Assembly (NCBI GenBank): GCA_947492175.1
Contig: CANLMQ010000021.1
Coordinates: 1 to 64,000, forward strand
Length of the DNA: 64,000 bases
Direction of reading: 5' to 3'
From: an uncultured Draconibacterium sp.
Lineage (GTDB): Bacteria > Bacteroidota > Bacteroidia > Bacteroidales > Prolixibacteraceae
In this document: positions 8,598 to 16,472 of the stretch, one piece after another
Layout of the letters: each line of letters begins with the position of its first letter
Position numbering within the stretch: position 1 is the first letter of the stretch
Translations under genes and position numbers: made by a program
Notes under the pieces: generated by a model
What the model saw: the letters and a program-made list of their open reading frames with translations, nothing else
What the model was told of the DNA's origin: nothing
The model's database searches: none

Positions 8598-9284
8598 TTA
8601 ATTCAATTTTATTTTTACACGTGCTATGTATCTGTCAGCATTTGTTCCTTCTGATGTTGCAGGGTATTTTTCTTTAATATCCTGGTAAAGGGCAAGTGCA
8701 TCTTCCAACTCATCCATCGATTCAAGCAAAGCTGCTGCTTTCATCATATATACCGGAGTTGTCAGTTCATTGTCAGAAATACTGTAAGCTTTTTTGTACT
8801 GTTTTAAAGCACTGCTTTGTTCTCCCAATTCAAGATAAGCATCGCCTTTTGCACCTTCTGCAACAGGAGCCAGTAACAAATCGTCTGTTTTAAACTGGTT
8901 TAAATAATCAAGTGCTTCTTCGTACTGACCAAGATTTAAGTACGAAATTCCGGTGTAATACTTTGCACGGTTTGCTGCTTTTGTAATACCGTAGTCATCA
9001 ATAATATCCAAAAAGCCTAAATAGTTTCCGTCGCCATTAATAGCCAGATTAAATGAATCCTTTTCAAAATAATTTTCGGCCATAAACATTTGCGACATGG
9101 CTTCGCCTTGTTTTGGTTGTAAATAAAACTTGTTAAAGCCAAGGTAAGCGGCTACAACTATTATAATTCCACCAACAACGTAACTAATTATTTTCTGGTT
9201 ATCCTCAATAAATTGTTCCGTTTTGGTTAACGCACTCTCCAGTTCCTGTAGATTATCGGCTTGATCAATTTTCTTTTTTGACAT
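8598..9284 (-). CDS. Membrane-anchored tetratricopeptide protein (YfgM-like)
   Basis: A 228-residue protein, starting at MSKKKID rather than at the upstream ATG at 9299. It has a short charged cytoplasmic N-terminus, one transmembrane helix (about residues 35-55, YVVGGIIIVVAAYLGF), and periplasmic TPR units (for example YYTGISYLNLGQYEEALDYL and AEGAKGDAYLELGEQSSALK). This matches the YfgM/TPR_21-type architecture, linked in other bacteria to SecYEG-associated periplasmic folding. Function here is inferred from architecture only. It stands between ribH and the divergent recF. Confidence 0.75.
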   Translation of the reverse strand: MSKKKIDQADNLQELESALTKTEQFIEDNQKIISYVVGGIIIVVAAYLGFNKFYLQPKQGEAMSQMFMAENYFEKDSFNLAINGDGNYLGFLDIIDDYGITKAANRAKYYTGISYLNLGQYEEALDYLNQFKTDDLLLAPVAEGAKGDAYLELGEQSSALKQYKKAYSISDNELTTPVYMMKAAALLESMDELEDALALYQDIKEKYPATSEGTNADRYIARVKIKLN

Positions 9285-9309
9285 TTCTCTCTTTTTCAAA
9301 ATTGTGCCG

Positions 9310-9317
9310 CAAAAATA
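9310..9317 (-). promoter_or_regulatory. -7 box for the TPR gene
   Basis: The minus strand reads TATTTTTG, a perfect TAnnTTTG, 25 nt upstream of the ATG at 9284. Confidence 0.5.
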
Positions 9318-9431
9318 GTTTTTTTTTCAAAATTGATAATCCTATGTCCGGATTATTTTGAAGAATAATCAACATAATACTGTTATTAAGTGCTTTTTAC
9401 CAACAATTCTTATTTGTGAGGCGTTTTTTAA

Positions 9432-9439
9432 TAGTTTTG
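9432..9439 (+). promoter_or_regulatory. recF promoter, -7 box
   Basis: TAGTTTTG matches TAnnTTTG. A TTTG at 9413-9416 could be a -33 element, but the 15-nt spacer is short. It lies 26 nt upstream of recF. Confidence 0.5.
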
Positions 9440-9465
9440 TAGCACTTTTATAAACCGAATGTATA

Positions 9466-10572
9466 ATGCATATTGAAGAAATTTCAATTGTAAATTTTAA
9501 GAATTTAAATGAAGTTAAGGTTGAGTTCTCGCCTAAACTAAATTGTTTTATTGGTAATAACGGAGCCGGTAAAACCAACATGCTCGATGCTATTTACTAT
9601 TTGTCGTTTTGCAAAAGCTTTTTTAATGCCACCGACTTGTTAAATATTAATCACGACGAAAACTTTTTTATGCTGAATGGAAATTACAAACGTTCAGAGT
9701 CAAAAGAGATAATTTCGTGTGGATTGCAAAAAGGGCAGAAGAAACAATTTAAAAGAAATACCAAGGTTTATAAAAAGTTACAGGAACATATTGGGTTGTT
9801 GCCACTTGTAATGATAACGCCATCAGATGTAAACCTGATTCTTGGTGGAAGCGATGAACGCCGGAAATTTATGGATGGGGTTATTTCGCAGTACGATCAG
9901 AATTACCTAAACGATTTATTGAAATACAACAGGGCACTTTTGCAACGTAATAATCTGTTAAAACAATTTGCTTCTGAACGCTATTTCGACAAAGAAATGC
10001 TGAGTATTTGGGATAGCCAGTTGACAGAATACGGAAACAGAATTCATGAACAAAGAACCAAATTTGTAGAAAAGCTAATCCCTGTATTTCAACGGTATTA
10101 TTCATTTATTTCACAGGGGAACGAAGTAGTTGGTTTAGAACACCAATCGGATTTATACAACGAAAATTTTGAGGAAGGCCTGCAAAAAGTGCAGCCAAGA
10201 GACAGAAGTGTTCAATACACCACAATTGGTATCCACAAAGATGATTTATTGTTAAAAATAGGGGAGTACCCCATTAAAAAGTTGGGATCGCAGGGGCAAA
10301 AGAAAACGTTTTTAGTAGCCTTAAAATTGGCGCAATTCGACTTTATTAAAGAGATATCGGGACAAAAACCAATACTTTTACTCGATGATATTTTTGATAA
10401 GCTCGATCAGCAGCGTGTTGAGCAAATTATAGCCACAGTAGCGGGCGAACAGTTTGGTCAGATATTTATAACAGACACCAATCGCGAGCACCTTGATTCA
10501 ATTATCATGAAAATGAAAACTGATTTTCGTATTTTTAATGTAAAGACAGGAAAAGTAGAGTTGGCACAATGA
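9466..10572 (+). CDS. recF: DNA replication/repair protein RecF
   Basis: RecF is an SMC-like ATPase that helps load RecA at gapped DNA with RecO and RecR. The 368 residues match the family. Walker A is GNNGAGKT (residues 30-37), the ABC signature region is near GSQGQKK (about 274-280), and Walker B is LLLDD (304-308) followed by FDKLD. The last four bases overlap the start of the DciA-like gene (ATGA), so the two are translationally coupled. dnaA, dnaN and gyrB are not adjacent, unlike in many other phyla. Confidence 0.96.
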   Translation: MHIEEISIVNFKNLNEVKVEFSPKLNCFIGNNGAGKTNMLDAIYYLSFCKSFFNATDLLNINHDENFFMLNGNYKRSESKEIISCGLQKGQKKQFKRNTKVYKKLQEHIGLLPLVMITPSDVNLILGGSDERRKFMDGVISQYDQNYLNDLLKYNRALLQRNNLLKQFASERYFDKEMLSIWDSQLTEYGNRIHEQRTKFVEKLIPVFQRYYSFISQGNEVVGLEHQSDLYNENFEEGLQKVQPRDRSVQYTTIGIHKDDLLLKIGEYPIKKLGSQGQKKTFLVALKLAQFDFIKEISGQKPILLLDDIFDKLDQQRVEQIIATVAGEQFGQIFITDTNREHLDSIIMKMKTDFRIFNVKTGKVELAQ

Positions 10573-10859
10573 GAAGAAGCAATACACAATCGTTAAGCGA
10601 GGTTTTAAAAGAGTATATTGAACAAAACAGGATCGACCGCAAACTTAAAGAAGTTGATGTGGTGCAGGGTTGGGAAGATTTATTGGGAAAAACCATTGCC
10701 CATTATACAAAAAATATTTACATCAAAAATCGGATTTTGTATGTCGAAATTTCATCGGCAGTAGTAAAAAACGAACTGTTTATGATGCGTGAAGAAATTT
10801 GCCGTCGTATTAATGAAAATGCAGGCCAGAATGTAATCACAAAAATAATTTTCAAATAA
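10569..10859 (+). CDS. DUF721 / DciA-like protein
   Basis: A 96-residue protein of the DUF721 family, which includes DciA, the helicase-loading factor of many bacteria that lack DnaC. The core is visible: VVQGWEDLLGKTIAHYT, then IYIKNRILYVEISSAVVKNEL and MMREEICRRIN. The ATG overlaps the recF stop by 4 nt, a placement that supports a replication role. Whether it loads the helicase in this organism is inference. Confidence 0.85.
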   Translation: MRRSNTQSLSEVLKEYIEQNRIDRKLKEVDVVQGWEDLLGKTIAHYTKNIYIKNRILYVEISSAVVKNELFMMREEICRRINENAGQNVITKIIFK

Positions 10860-10873
10860 AAACAGGACTAAGA

Positions 10874-11770
10874 ATGGATATAGAAGAATTAAACGATAGG
10901 TTTGGTATTGAAGGAGAAATTGGTTTTTACGAAGAAGATGATATGGGTTATGCCATGGTCTCAAATAAATTTGCCGATGCTACAATTTCGTTGTATGGTG
11001 CGCAAATATTAAATTTTAATCCTTCGCGTAATATGGAAATCCTGTGGATGAGTCCTGAAAGTTCTTTTGAAAAAGGGAAAGCGATCCGCGGCGGAATTCC
11101 GGTGTGCTTTCCTTGGTTTGGCATGCACGAAACCGATGAAAAGATGCCACAGCATGGATTTGCCCGAATAATGGATTGGCAGGTGACTAAAACCGAAACA
11201 CTGCCGGGAGGCGAAAGTTTGATTTCGATGCAGCTTTGTTCGTCAGATAAAACAAAAAAATACTGGCTGCACGATTTTTGTGCAGAAATGACATTTACAG
11301 TGGGGAACCAGTTGGAAGTAACTTTAAAAGTTACCAATACAGCCGACACTGCAATTGATTACACCTGTGCTCTGCACAGCTATTTTAGCTTATCGGCCAT
11401 TGAAAATATAACAATAGAAGGTTTGCAAAATACACGTTATCAGAACCAGATTGATGGAGGCGATTATTTACAGGAGAAACCATTCCTGGAAATAAAAGAA
11501 GCAACAACACATCACTATTATAATACTGAGACAGCGTGTATTGTTAACGATCCGGTATTCAATCGAAAAATAAAGATCGAAAAATCGGGAAGTAAAAATA
11601 CAACGGTTTGGAATCCGTGGGCCGAAACCTGTATAAAAATGAGTGATGTTCCCGACGATGCTTACCATACATTTGTATGTGTAGAAACAGTAAATAAAAT
11701 TAACGATGTTATAAAGCTGGCTCAGGGAGAATCTCATGAGACAACTGCAATTATTGGCTTTGATGCCTAA
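10874..11770 (+). CDS. D-hexose-6-phosphate mutarotase (aldose-1-epimerase family)
   Basis: A 298-residue protein of the YeaD-type galactose-mutarotase-like fold, which interconverts the anomers of hexose 6-phosphates. Supporting motifs are SPESSFEKGKAIRGGIPVC and FPWFG, QHGFAR, the conserved LHSYF with its active-site His, and WNPWAE near the C-terminus. It begins 14 nt after the DciA-like gene and is probably in the same transcript, though its function is unrelated to recF. A weak terminator follows. Confidence 0.88.
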   Translation: MDIEELNDRFGIEGEIGFYEEDDMGYAMVSNKFADATISLYGAQILNFNPSRNMEILWMSPESSFEKGKAIRGGIPVCFPWFGMHETDEKMPQHGFARIMDWQVTKTETLPGGESLISMQLCSSDKTKKYWLHDFCAEMTFTVGNQLEVTLKVTNTADTAIDYTCALHSYFSLSAIENITIEGLQNTRYQNQIDGGDYLQEKPFLEIKEATTHHYYNTETACIVNDPVFNRKIKIEKSGSKNTTVWNPWAETCIKMSDVPDDAYHTFVCVETVNKINDVIKLAQGESHETTAIIGFDA

Positions 11771-11779
11771 AAAGCAAAA

Positions 11780-11813
11780 GAGCTGTCCAACACCGGGCAG
11801 CTCATTTATTTTT
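11780..11813 (+). terminator. Probable terminator after the mutarotase gene
   Basis: GAGCTGTCC (11780-11788) pairs with GGGCAGCTC (11795-11803), with one G-T pair, followed by a T-rich tract (ATTTATTTTT). Confidence 0.65.
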
Positions 11814-11833
11814 GGATATATTATAATGGTTTG

Positions 11834-12256
11834 TTAGTAATATATTTCCAACTGGTTAAAAAAGAAGTCAGCTTCAATTTTTGCATTTTCATCGCTGTCG
11901 GATCCGTGAACGGCATTTTCCGTCATACTGCAGGCAAATAGTTTACGAACTGTACCTTCTTTTGCATTCTCCGGATTTGTGGCCCCAATCAGTTCCCTGA
12001 AATCTTCAATGGCATTTTCTTTTTCTAAAATGGCGGCAATTATGGGGCCTGAACTCATAAAACGAATTAATCCGTCAAAAAATGGTTTTCCTTTGTGAAT
12101 AGCATAAAAGGCAGCTGCCTGTGTTTTCGATATTCGGGTAAATTTCATCGCCTTAATAACAAATCCAGCCTCATTAATCATTTTTAGAATAGCCCCGGCA
12201 TTATTCTTTTTTATAGCCGTAGGTTTAATCATAGTAAAAGTCATGTTTCCAGACAT
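11834..12256 (-). CDS. ndk: Nucleoside diphosphate kinase
   Basis: Ndk transfers the gamma phosphate of ATP to nucleoside diphosphates through a phospho-histidine. The 140 residues are normal for the family. The catalytic His is H117 in NAVHGSDS, and the conserved FTMIKP is at residues 7-12. The residue after KP is Thr where many homologues have Asp. It is monocistronic, convergent with the mutarotase gene and divergent from the nrnA-like gene. Confidence 0.96.
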   Translation of the reverse strand: MSGNMTFTMIKPTAIKKNNAGAILKMINEAGFVIKAMKFTRISKTQAAAFYAIHKGKPFFDGLIRFMSSGPIIAAILEKENAIEDFRELIGATNPENAKEGTVRKLFACSMTENAVHGSDSDENAKIEADFFFNQLEIYY

Positions 12257-12336
12257 ATTCCATTGGTTTATTAGTGTTATTTTACAATAATACTAAAAAT
12301 AGGATTATTTAACCTCTCTGTCGAAATAAGAAATTG

Positions 12337-12344
12337 TATATTTG
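12337..12344 (+). promoter_or_regulatory. nrnA promoter, -7 box (sets the start codon)
   Basis: TATATTTG is a perfect TAnnTTTG. It overlaps the most upstream possible start of the next ORF (TTG at 12342), so translation must begin further downstream, most likely at the TTG at 12366. Confidence 0.6.
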
Positions 12345-12365
12345 TGGCTTCAAATTTTTAGCGTT

Positions 12366-13397
12366 TTGAAAAACATTGAATTAGAGATTATTACATCGGT
12401 TAAACAGATATTGACCGAAGCAAAAAAGAAGATTACCATTGTTCCGCACGAGAATCCTGATGGCGATGCTATTGGTTCAGCACTCGGATTGGGACAAGTA
12501 TTAAAGAACTTTGGGCATCAGGTTCAGGTTATTCCTGTAAATAATTATCCTGATTTTTTGAAATGGTTTTCGTCTGATGTTCCCGTTGTAATTTTTGAGC
12601 AGGAGAAAAAAAGAGCAAAAGAATTGATGTTTGATTCGGATGTGCTGATTTGTGTTGATTTTAACTCGGAAAAGCGGGCCGGATACATGGAGAAATTGGT
12701 GAAACGTTTTGATAAAACAAAAATACTGATCGACCATCATCCTTACCCAACATATTTTTGCGACTACACAATTTCTGAAACTAGCTATAGTTCTACAGCT
12801 GAGCTAGTATTTGATTTGGTTGACAGTATCGAATTAACGGAAAAAATCGACAGCAAAGCAGCTGAGGCTTTGTTTACAGGTATTTTAACCGATACAGGTG
12901 GCTTTAATCATAATACATCAAATAATACATTTCGGGTGGTTTCACGTTTGATGGAGTTTGACATTAACCCTGATAAAATTCGCTCAGAAGTATTTAGCAA
13001 TTTTTCGGCAGACCGGATGCGTTTACTTGGCTATTGTTTAAATGAAAAAATGACGGTTTTCCCTGAATACCGGGCGGCAGTAATCAGCTTGACCATAGAA
13101 GACCTGAAACGATTTAATTTTAAACCGGGCGATACCGAAGGATTTGTTAATTATCCGCTTTCAATAAATAATATCGTGTTTAGTGCGTTGTTTATCGAAA
13201 AAGAAGGGTTTGTAAAGGCATCATTTCGGTCAAAAGGAAATTTTCCTGCCAATACATTTTCGAGTGAACATTTCAATGGTGGCGGGCATTTGAATGCAGC
13301 CGGAGGGGAGTCGGAACTCGATCTTGAGGAAACAATTTTAAAGTTCACGCAACTATTACCCGAGTTTAAGCATCAATTGTTGGAAACAACAATTTAA
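12366..13397 (+). CDS. DHH-family phosphoesterase (NrnA-like oligoribonuclease/pAp phosphatase)
   Basis: A DHH/DHHA1 protein of about 343 residues. Members degrade short oligonucleotides and dephosphorylate pAp. The metal-binding motifs are HENPDGDAIG near the N-terminus, CVDFN, and DHHPYP; the C-terminal DHHA1 domain has GGGHLNAAGG. The TTG at 12366 is chosen because the promoter box at 12337-12344 excludes the upstream TTG at 12342; no ATG precedes the conserved domain. An FKBP lipoprotein gene follows after 11 nt, so they are probably co-transcribed. Confidence 0.88.
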   Translation: MKNIELEIITSVKQILTEAKKKITIVPHENPDGDAIGSALGLGQVLKNFGHQVQVIPVNNYPDFLKWFSSDVPVVIFEQEKKRAKELMFDSDVLICVDFNSEKRAGYMEKLVKRFDKTKILIDHHPYPTYFCDYTISETSYSSTAELVFDLVDSIELTEKIDSKAAEALFTGILTDTGGFNHNTSNNTFRVVSRLMEFDINPDKIRSEVFSNFSADRMRLLGYCLNEKMTVFPEYRAAVISLTIEDLKRFNFKPGDTEGFVNYPLSINNIVFSALFIEKEGFVKASFRSKGNFPANTFSSEHFNGGGHLNAAGGESELDLEETILKFTQLLPEFKHQLLETTI

Positions 13398-13408
13398 ATG
13401 TATTTAGA

Positions 13409-13930
13409 ATGAATTTAAGATTTTTTACAAAATTAGTATTTGCAGCACTTTTAATTGGATTTGTAGCATCTTGTATGAAAGATGATAGTGAGCCGTATGT
13501 TCCTCCTACACATGAAGAAGAAATGGCTCTTTTAGATCAATATATTGATACTTTAGAGAATCGAGGTTATGATGTTGACACAACTGAAATGGGAGTGTAT
13601 TATGTGGTTGATTCGGTTGGGACAGGCGATTTTCCTGTAGATGGTGACACGTGTGTGGTCAAATACACCGGTTTTTTTATCGGAGGAACAATCTTCGATG
13701 CATCGGGCGACAATACTTTTGAGGTCGTATTGGGTGACGGAGACGTAATTGATGGTTGGGAAGATGGTTTAAAAGTATTCAATAAAGGATCTGAAGGATA
13801 CTTAATTATTCCTTCGGAGTATGCTTATGGCAGTAAAGGATCTTATGATTATTATGGTTATTTAAAAATACCGCCTTACACCACTGTACTTTTTCACGTA
13901 GAAATGGTGGATATTAAGCAAGGTTATTAA
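13409..13930 (+). CDS. FKBP-type peptidyl-prolyl isomerase lipoprotein
   Basis: A 173-residue lipoprotein with a signal peptide and lipobox ending at C22 (FVASC). After an acidic spacer there is an FKBP domain (about residues 60-170): VKYTGFFIGGTIFDAS, then VIDGWEDGL and IPSEYAYG, the classical FKBP core residues. It probably assists folding in the periplasm or on the envelope. It lies just downstream of the DHH gene and upstream of a second, more divergent FKBP lipoprotein, a pairing typical of Bacteroidota. Confidence 0.9.
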   Translation: MNLRFFTKLVFAALLIGFVASCMKDDSEPYVPPTHEEEMALLDQYIDTLENRGYDVDTTEMGVYYVVDSVGTGDFPVDGDTCVVKYTGFFIGGTIFDASGDNTFEVVLGDGDVIDGWEDGLKVFNKGSEGYLIIPSEYAYGSKGSYDYYGYLKIPPYTTVLFHVEMVDIKQGY

Positions 13931-13999
13931 TTTTGCTGAAATTTTGAACACGATTTTAATTGAATTGTGTTAGTATAACATGAGAAAATAATTAATTAA

Positions 14000-14542
14000 A
14001 TGATGAAGAAAACGCTAACAGCTGTATTTTGGGTTATAGGAGCAATTGCTTTTTTTGCCTGTAATGATGGTATTGATTACGAGAAAATGAGGCAGGAAGA
14101 ACTGGCTATATTGAAGGAATATATTTCTCGTGTGCATGGCGATGATGCCGAACCTACCTCTTCTGGACTGTATTATTTTAATGAGGAGGGAACAGGGGAA
14201 GGCGATACAATAAAACCGGGAGATCAGGTGCTGATGTTTTATGCAACATGGGCGCTTAAGTCGGCCACTGACAGTACATTAGCAGATCAATCCGCAGAGT
14301 ATTTAGCGGGACATCGATACGAGCCACTTTCATTTGTTGTTGGTGCGGGAACTACACTTCCGGGACTCGAAGAAGCTGTGACATACATGCAGGAGGGGAC
14401 GCGTTCACACTTGGTAATTAATTCTCAATTGGCCTACGGACAGCAAGGCAAAGGCTATGTTGGCGCATTCGAGACTGTTTTAATGGAGGTTGAGATTTAT
14501 AAAGTTATTCCGTTAGAGACTGGCGAGGATACAGAAGAATAA
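14000..14542 (+). CDS. Second FKBP-type isomerase-like lipoprotein
   Basis: A 180-residue lipoprotein (lipobox ending at C21, AFFAC). The FKBP-like domain is recognisable from GDTIKPGDQVLMFYATW through LPGLEEAVTYMQEG and INSQLAYG to VLMEVEIYKV. It has drifted from the catalytic consensus: the F-D pair of FDAS is absent and the central loop is longer, so isomerase activity is uncertain. It is tandem with the FKBP at 13409-13930, and the membrane-Nudix gene follows after 22 nt. Confidence 0.82.
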   Translation: MMKKTLTAVFWVIGAIAFFACNDGIDYEKMRQEELAILKEYISRVHGDDAEPTSSGLYYFNEEGTGEGDTIKPGDQVLMFYATWALKSATDSTLADQSAEYLAGHRYEPLSFVVGAGTTLPGLEEAVTYMQEGTRSHLVINSQLAYGQQGKGYVGAFETVLMEVEIYKVIPLETGEDTEE

Positions 14543-14564
14543 ATTTGGGAAGTTACATACTGTA

Positions 14565-15632
14565 ATGAACAGAACACAACTTCTTAAAAAATTACTGCCC
14601 GGTTTTATTCCACTTTTTGTTTTCATCGCAGCCGATGAAATTTGGGGGACTAAAACCGGGCTGTTTGTTGCTGTGGGGGTGGGAATTGCCGAAATGGTAT
14701 GGATTGCAGTAAAAGAAAAGCGCTTCGAAAAATTTGTACTGTTCGACACTCTTTTGCTTGTAATATTGGGTGCAGTCTCCATTCTTCTCGATAACGATAT
14801 ATTTTTTAAGCTAAAGCCAGGTTTAATTGAAATAATTTTAGTGGCCATCTTGGCCATTTCAACTTTTTCTCCATTAAATATTATTGGTTTAATGGGGCAA
14901 CGTTATTTAAAAGACACGCAGTTTAACGACGCCCAGGTTGCCCAGATGCGACAAAGTATGAAAGCTTTGTTTTTTATTTTCCTTGTACACACCATTCTGG
15001 TTTTTTATTCTGCATTTTACCTCAGCAAAGAAGCCTGGGCATTTATAAGTGGAGGTTTGTTTTACATTATCTTTGGTGTGTATTTTTTATTTGAATTATA
15101 CCGGCAAAAACGAAAAAGAAAGGATTTGTCCAGCGAAGAGTGGGTGCCTTTGGTTGACGAGAAAGGAAACGTAACAGGGCAGGCTCCAAGAAGTCAGGTG
15201 CATAATGGAAGTAAGCTGTTACACCCGGTTGTTCATTTACATGTTTTGAATAATAACAAGGCAATATTAGTTCAGAAAAGACCATTAAACAAACTTATTC
15301 AACCCGGCAAATGGGATACTGCTGTGGGTGGGCATATTACAGCCGGTGAAACGCTGGAACAAGCGTTAAAAAAGGAAGCATTTGAAGAAATCGGATTAAA
15401 AGACTTTTCTGCAAAGCTCCGGAAAGTATATAAATGGGAATCGGAAGTGGAAGCTGAATTGGTTTATATGTTTACCACTTACGATTACAAAAACTATGGA
15501 GTTCAATCGGATGAAGTTGAAGAGCTTCGTTTCTGGACGAAAAACCAGGTTACAAAAAGCCTGGGGAAAAATGTATTTACTCCAAATTTTGAGATGGAGT
15601 TTCTATTATTGAAGGAATTGAGTTTAATTTAA
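14565..15632 (+). CDS. Fusion: septation-protein-A-like membrane domain plus Nudix hydrolase
   Basis: A 355-residue two-domain protein. Residues 1-180 hold about five transmembrane helices and resemble the YciB/intracellular septation protein A type. A basic linker (QKRKRK) leads to a cytoplasmic Nudix domain (about 190-350). The Nudix box is at 256-278 with G256, E262, E271, E274, E275 and G277 in place; the usual Arg before the first Glu of REUxEE is Lys (K270). The lead-in resembles isopentenyl-diphosphate-isomerase-type Nudix proteins. The substrate is unknown. It belongs to the FKBP gene cluster by spacing. One continuous frame makes a real fusion likely. Confidence 0.8.
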   Translation: MNRTQLLKKLLPGFIPLFVFIAADEIWGTKTGLFVAVGVGIAEMVWIAVKEKRFEKFVLFDTLLLVILGAVSILLDNDIFFKLKPGLIEIILVAILAISTFSPLNIIGLMGQRYLKDTQFNDAQVAQMRQSMKALFFIFLVHTILVFYSAFYLSKEAWAFISGGLFYIIFGVYFLFELYRQKRKRKDLSSEEWVPLVDEKGNVTGQAPRSQVHNGSKLLHPVVHLHVLNNNKAILVQKRPLNKLIQPGKWDTAVGGHITAGETLEQALKKEAFEEIGLKDFSAKLRKVYKWESEVEAELVYMFTTYDYKNYGVQSDEVEELRFWTKNQVTKSLGKNVFTPNFEMEFLLLKELSLI

Positions 15633-15650
15633 CCAATACTTCAACTTCGT

Positions 15651-16469
15651 TTATTTTACCACGGCATCGATAGTGTAGGAAGACCAGGCAGAAAAATATC
15701 CCAGCACTTCATCGCCAAAATTCGACATAGGATTATAAGGAGTAGATGCACTTTCAAAACCATTTACAAGCAAATCGTTTAACTGATTGTAATAATTATA
15801 AGTAGCTTCATCAAGTGTATATGCTACTACACGCACTTTGTCGCCTTTATCGAAATATACACGTGCCGGTTGATAAACAAGATGAGAATCGTTGGGATAA
15901 TAACTGCTGTTTGCCAGTGTGTTCCAATCGTTTTGCAGCTTTTCGTTAATATAAAACCGAAACAAATAATAATTTTCCTCGTTGGGATTATTCTTGTAAA
16001 TAATATTGATTTTATAGGCTGTTCTGTTTTCTTCAAGTGTTTGAATTCTGGTTCTGATAAAACCAACTTCTTTAATGGTAATTGGCGGGTAAAGAGTGGA
16101 ACTTGCCTGGTAGCTGTTTTTACCTTCTGTAAAACTTAAGGTGTAAATCGTGTTACTTTGCCCCAATATTTCTTTCCCTCGGTACAATCCTTCTCCTTCA
16201 TACTGAAGTAGTTCGCTATTCCCGTTTTCATCCGTAATTGTTACCGTTGAATGTTTGTAATATATGGTTGTATCTTTCGAAAAATAGTCTGAAGTATAGC
16301 TCAATCGTAGCCAGGCCGGCTGTTCCTGTTCAATTACTCCTTCTGCTACCAATTTCGGGCTAACACTATTCAGTTCAATATCAATCAGTTCTTCGCATGA
16401 TATTACAAGGAAAGCAAGTAGCAGAATCAGAATATATTTTAGTTGTGTTATTTTATTCATTTTAAACAC
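15651..16469 (-). CDS. DUF4249 lipoprotein
   Basis: A 272-residue surface or periplasmic lipoprotein of the DUF4249 family, with a lipobox ending in Cys (LVISCEE). The domain spans most of the mature protein (opening SPKLVAEGVIEQ, with LRLSYTSDYF and YTLSFTEGKNSYQASSTL). DUF4249 genes regularly accompany TonB-dependent receptors in Bacteroidota and are presumed to help substrate uptake. It begins 3 nt after the receptor stop (or 12 nt if the second ATG at 16460 is used), so it is co-transcribed with the receptor. Confidence 0.85.
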   Translation of the reverse strand: MFKMNKITQLKYILILLLAFLVISCEELIDIELNSVSPKLVAEGVIEQEQPAWLRLSYTSDYFSKDTTIYYKHSTVTITDENGNSELLQYEGEGLYRGKEILGQSNTIYTLSFTEGKNSYQASSTLYPPITIKEVGFIRTRIQTLEENRTAYKINIIYKNNPNEENYYLFRFYINEKLQNDWNTLANSSYYPNDSHLVYQPARVYFDKGDKVRVVAYTLDEATYNYYNQLNDLLVNGFESASTPYNPMSNFGDEVLGYFSAWSSYTIDAVVK

Positions 16470-16472
16470 CTC

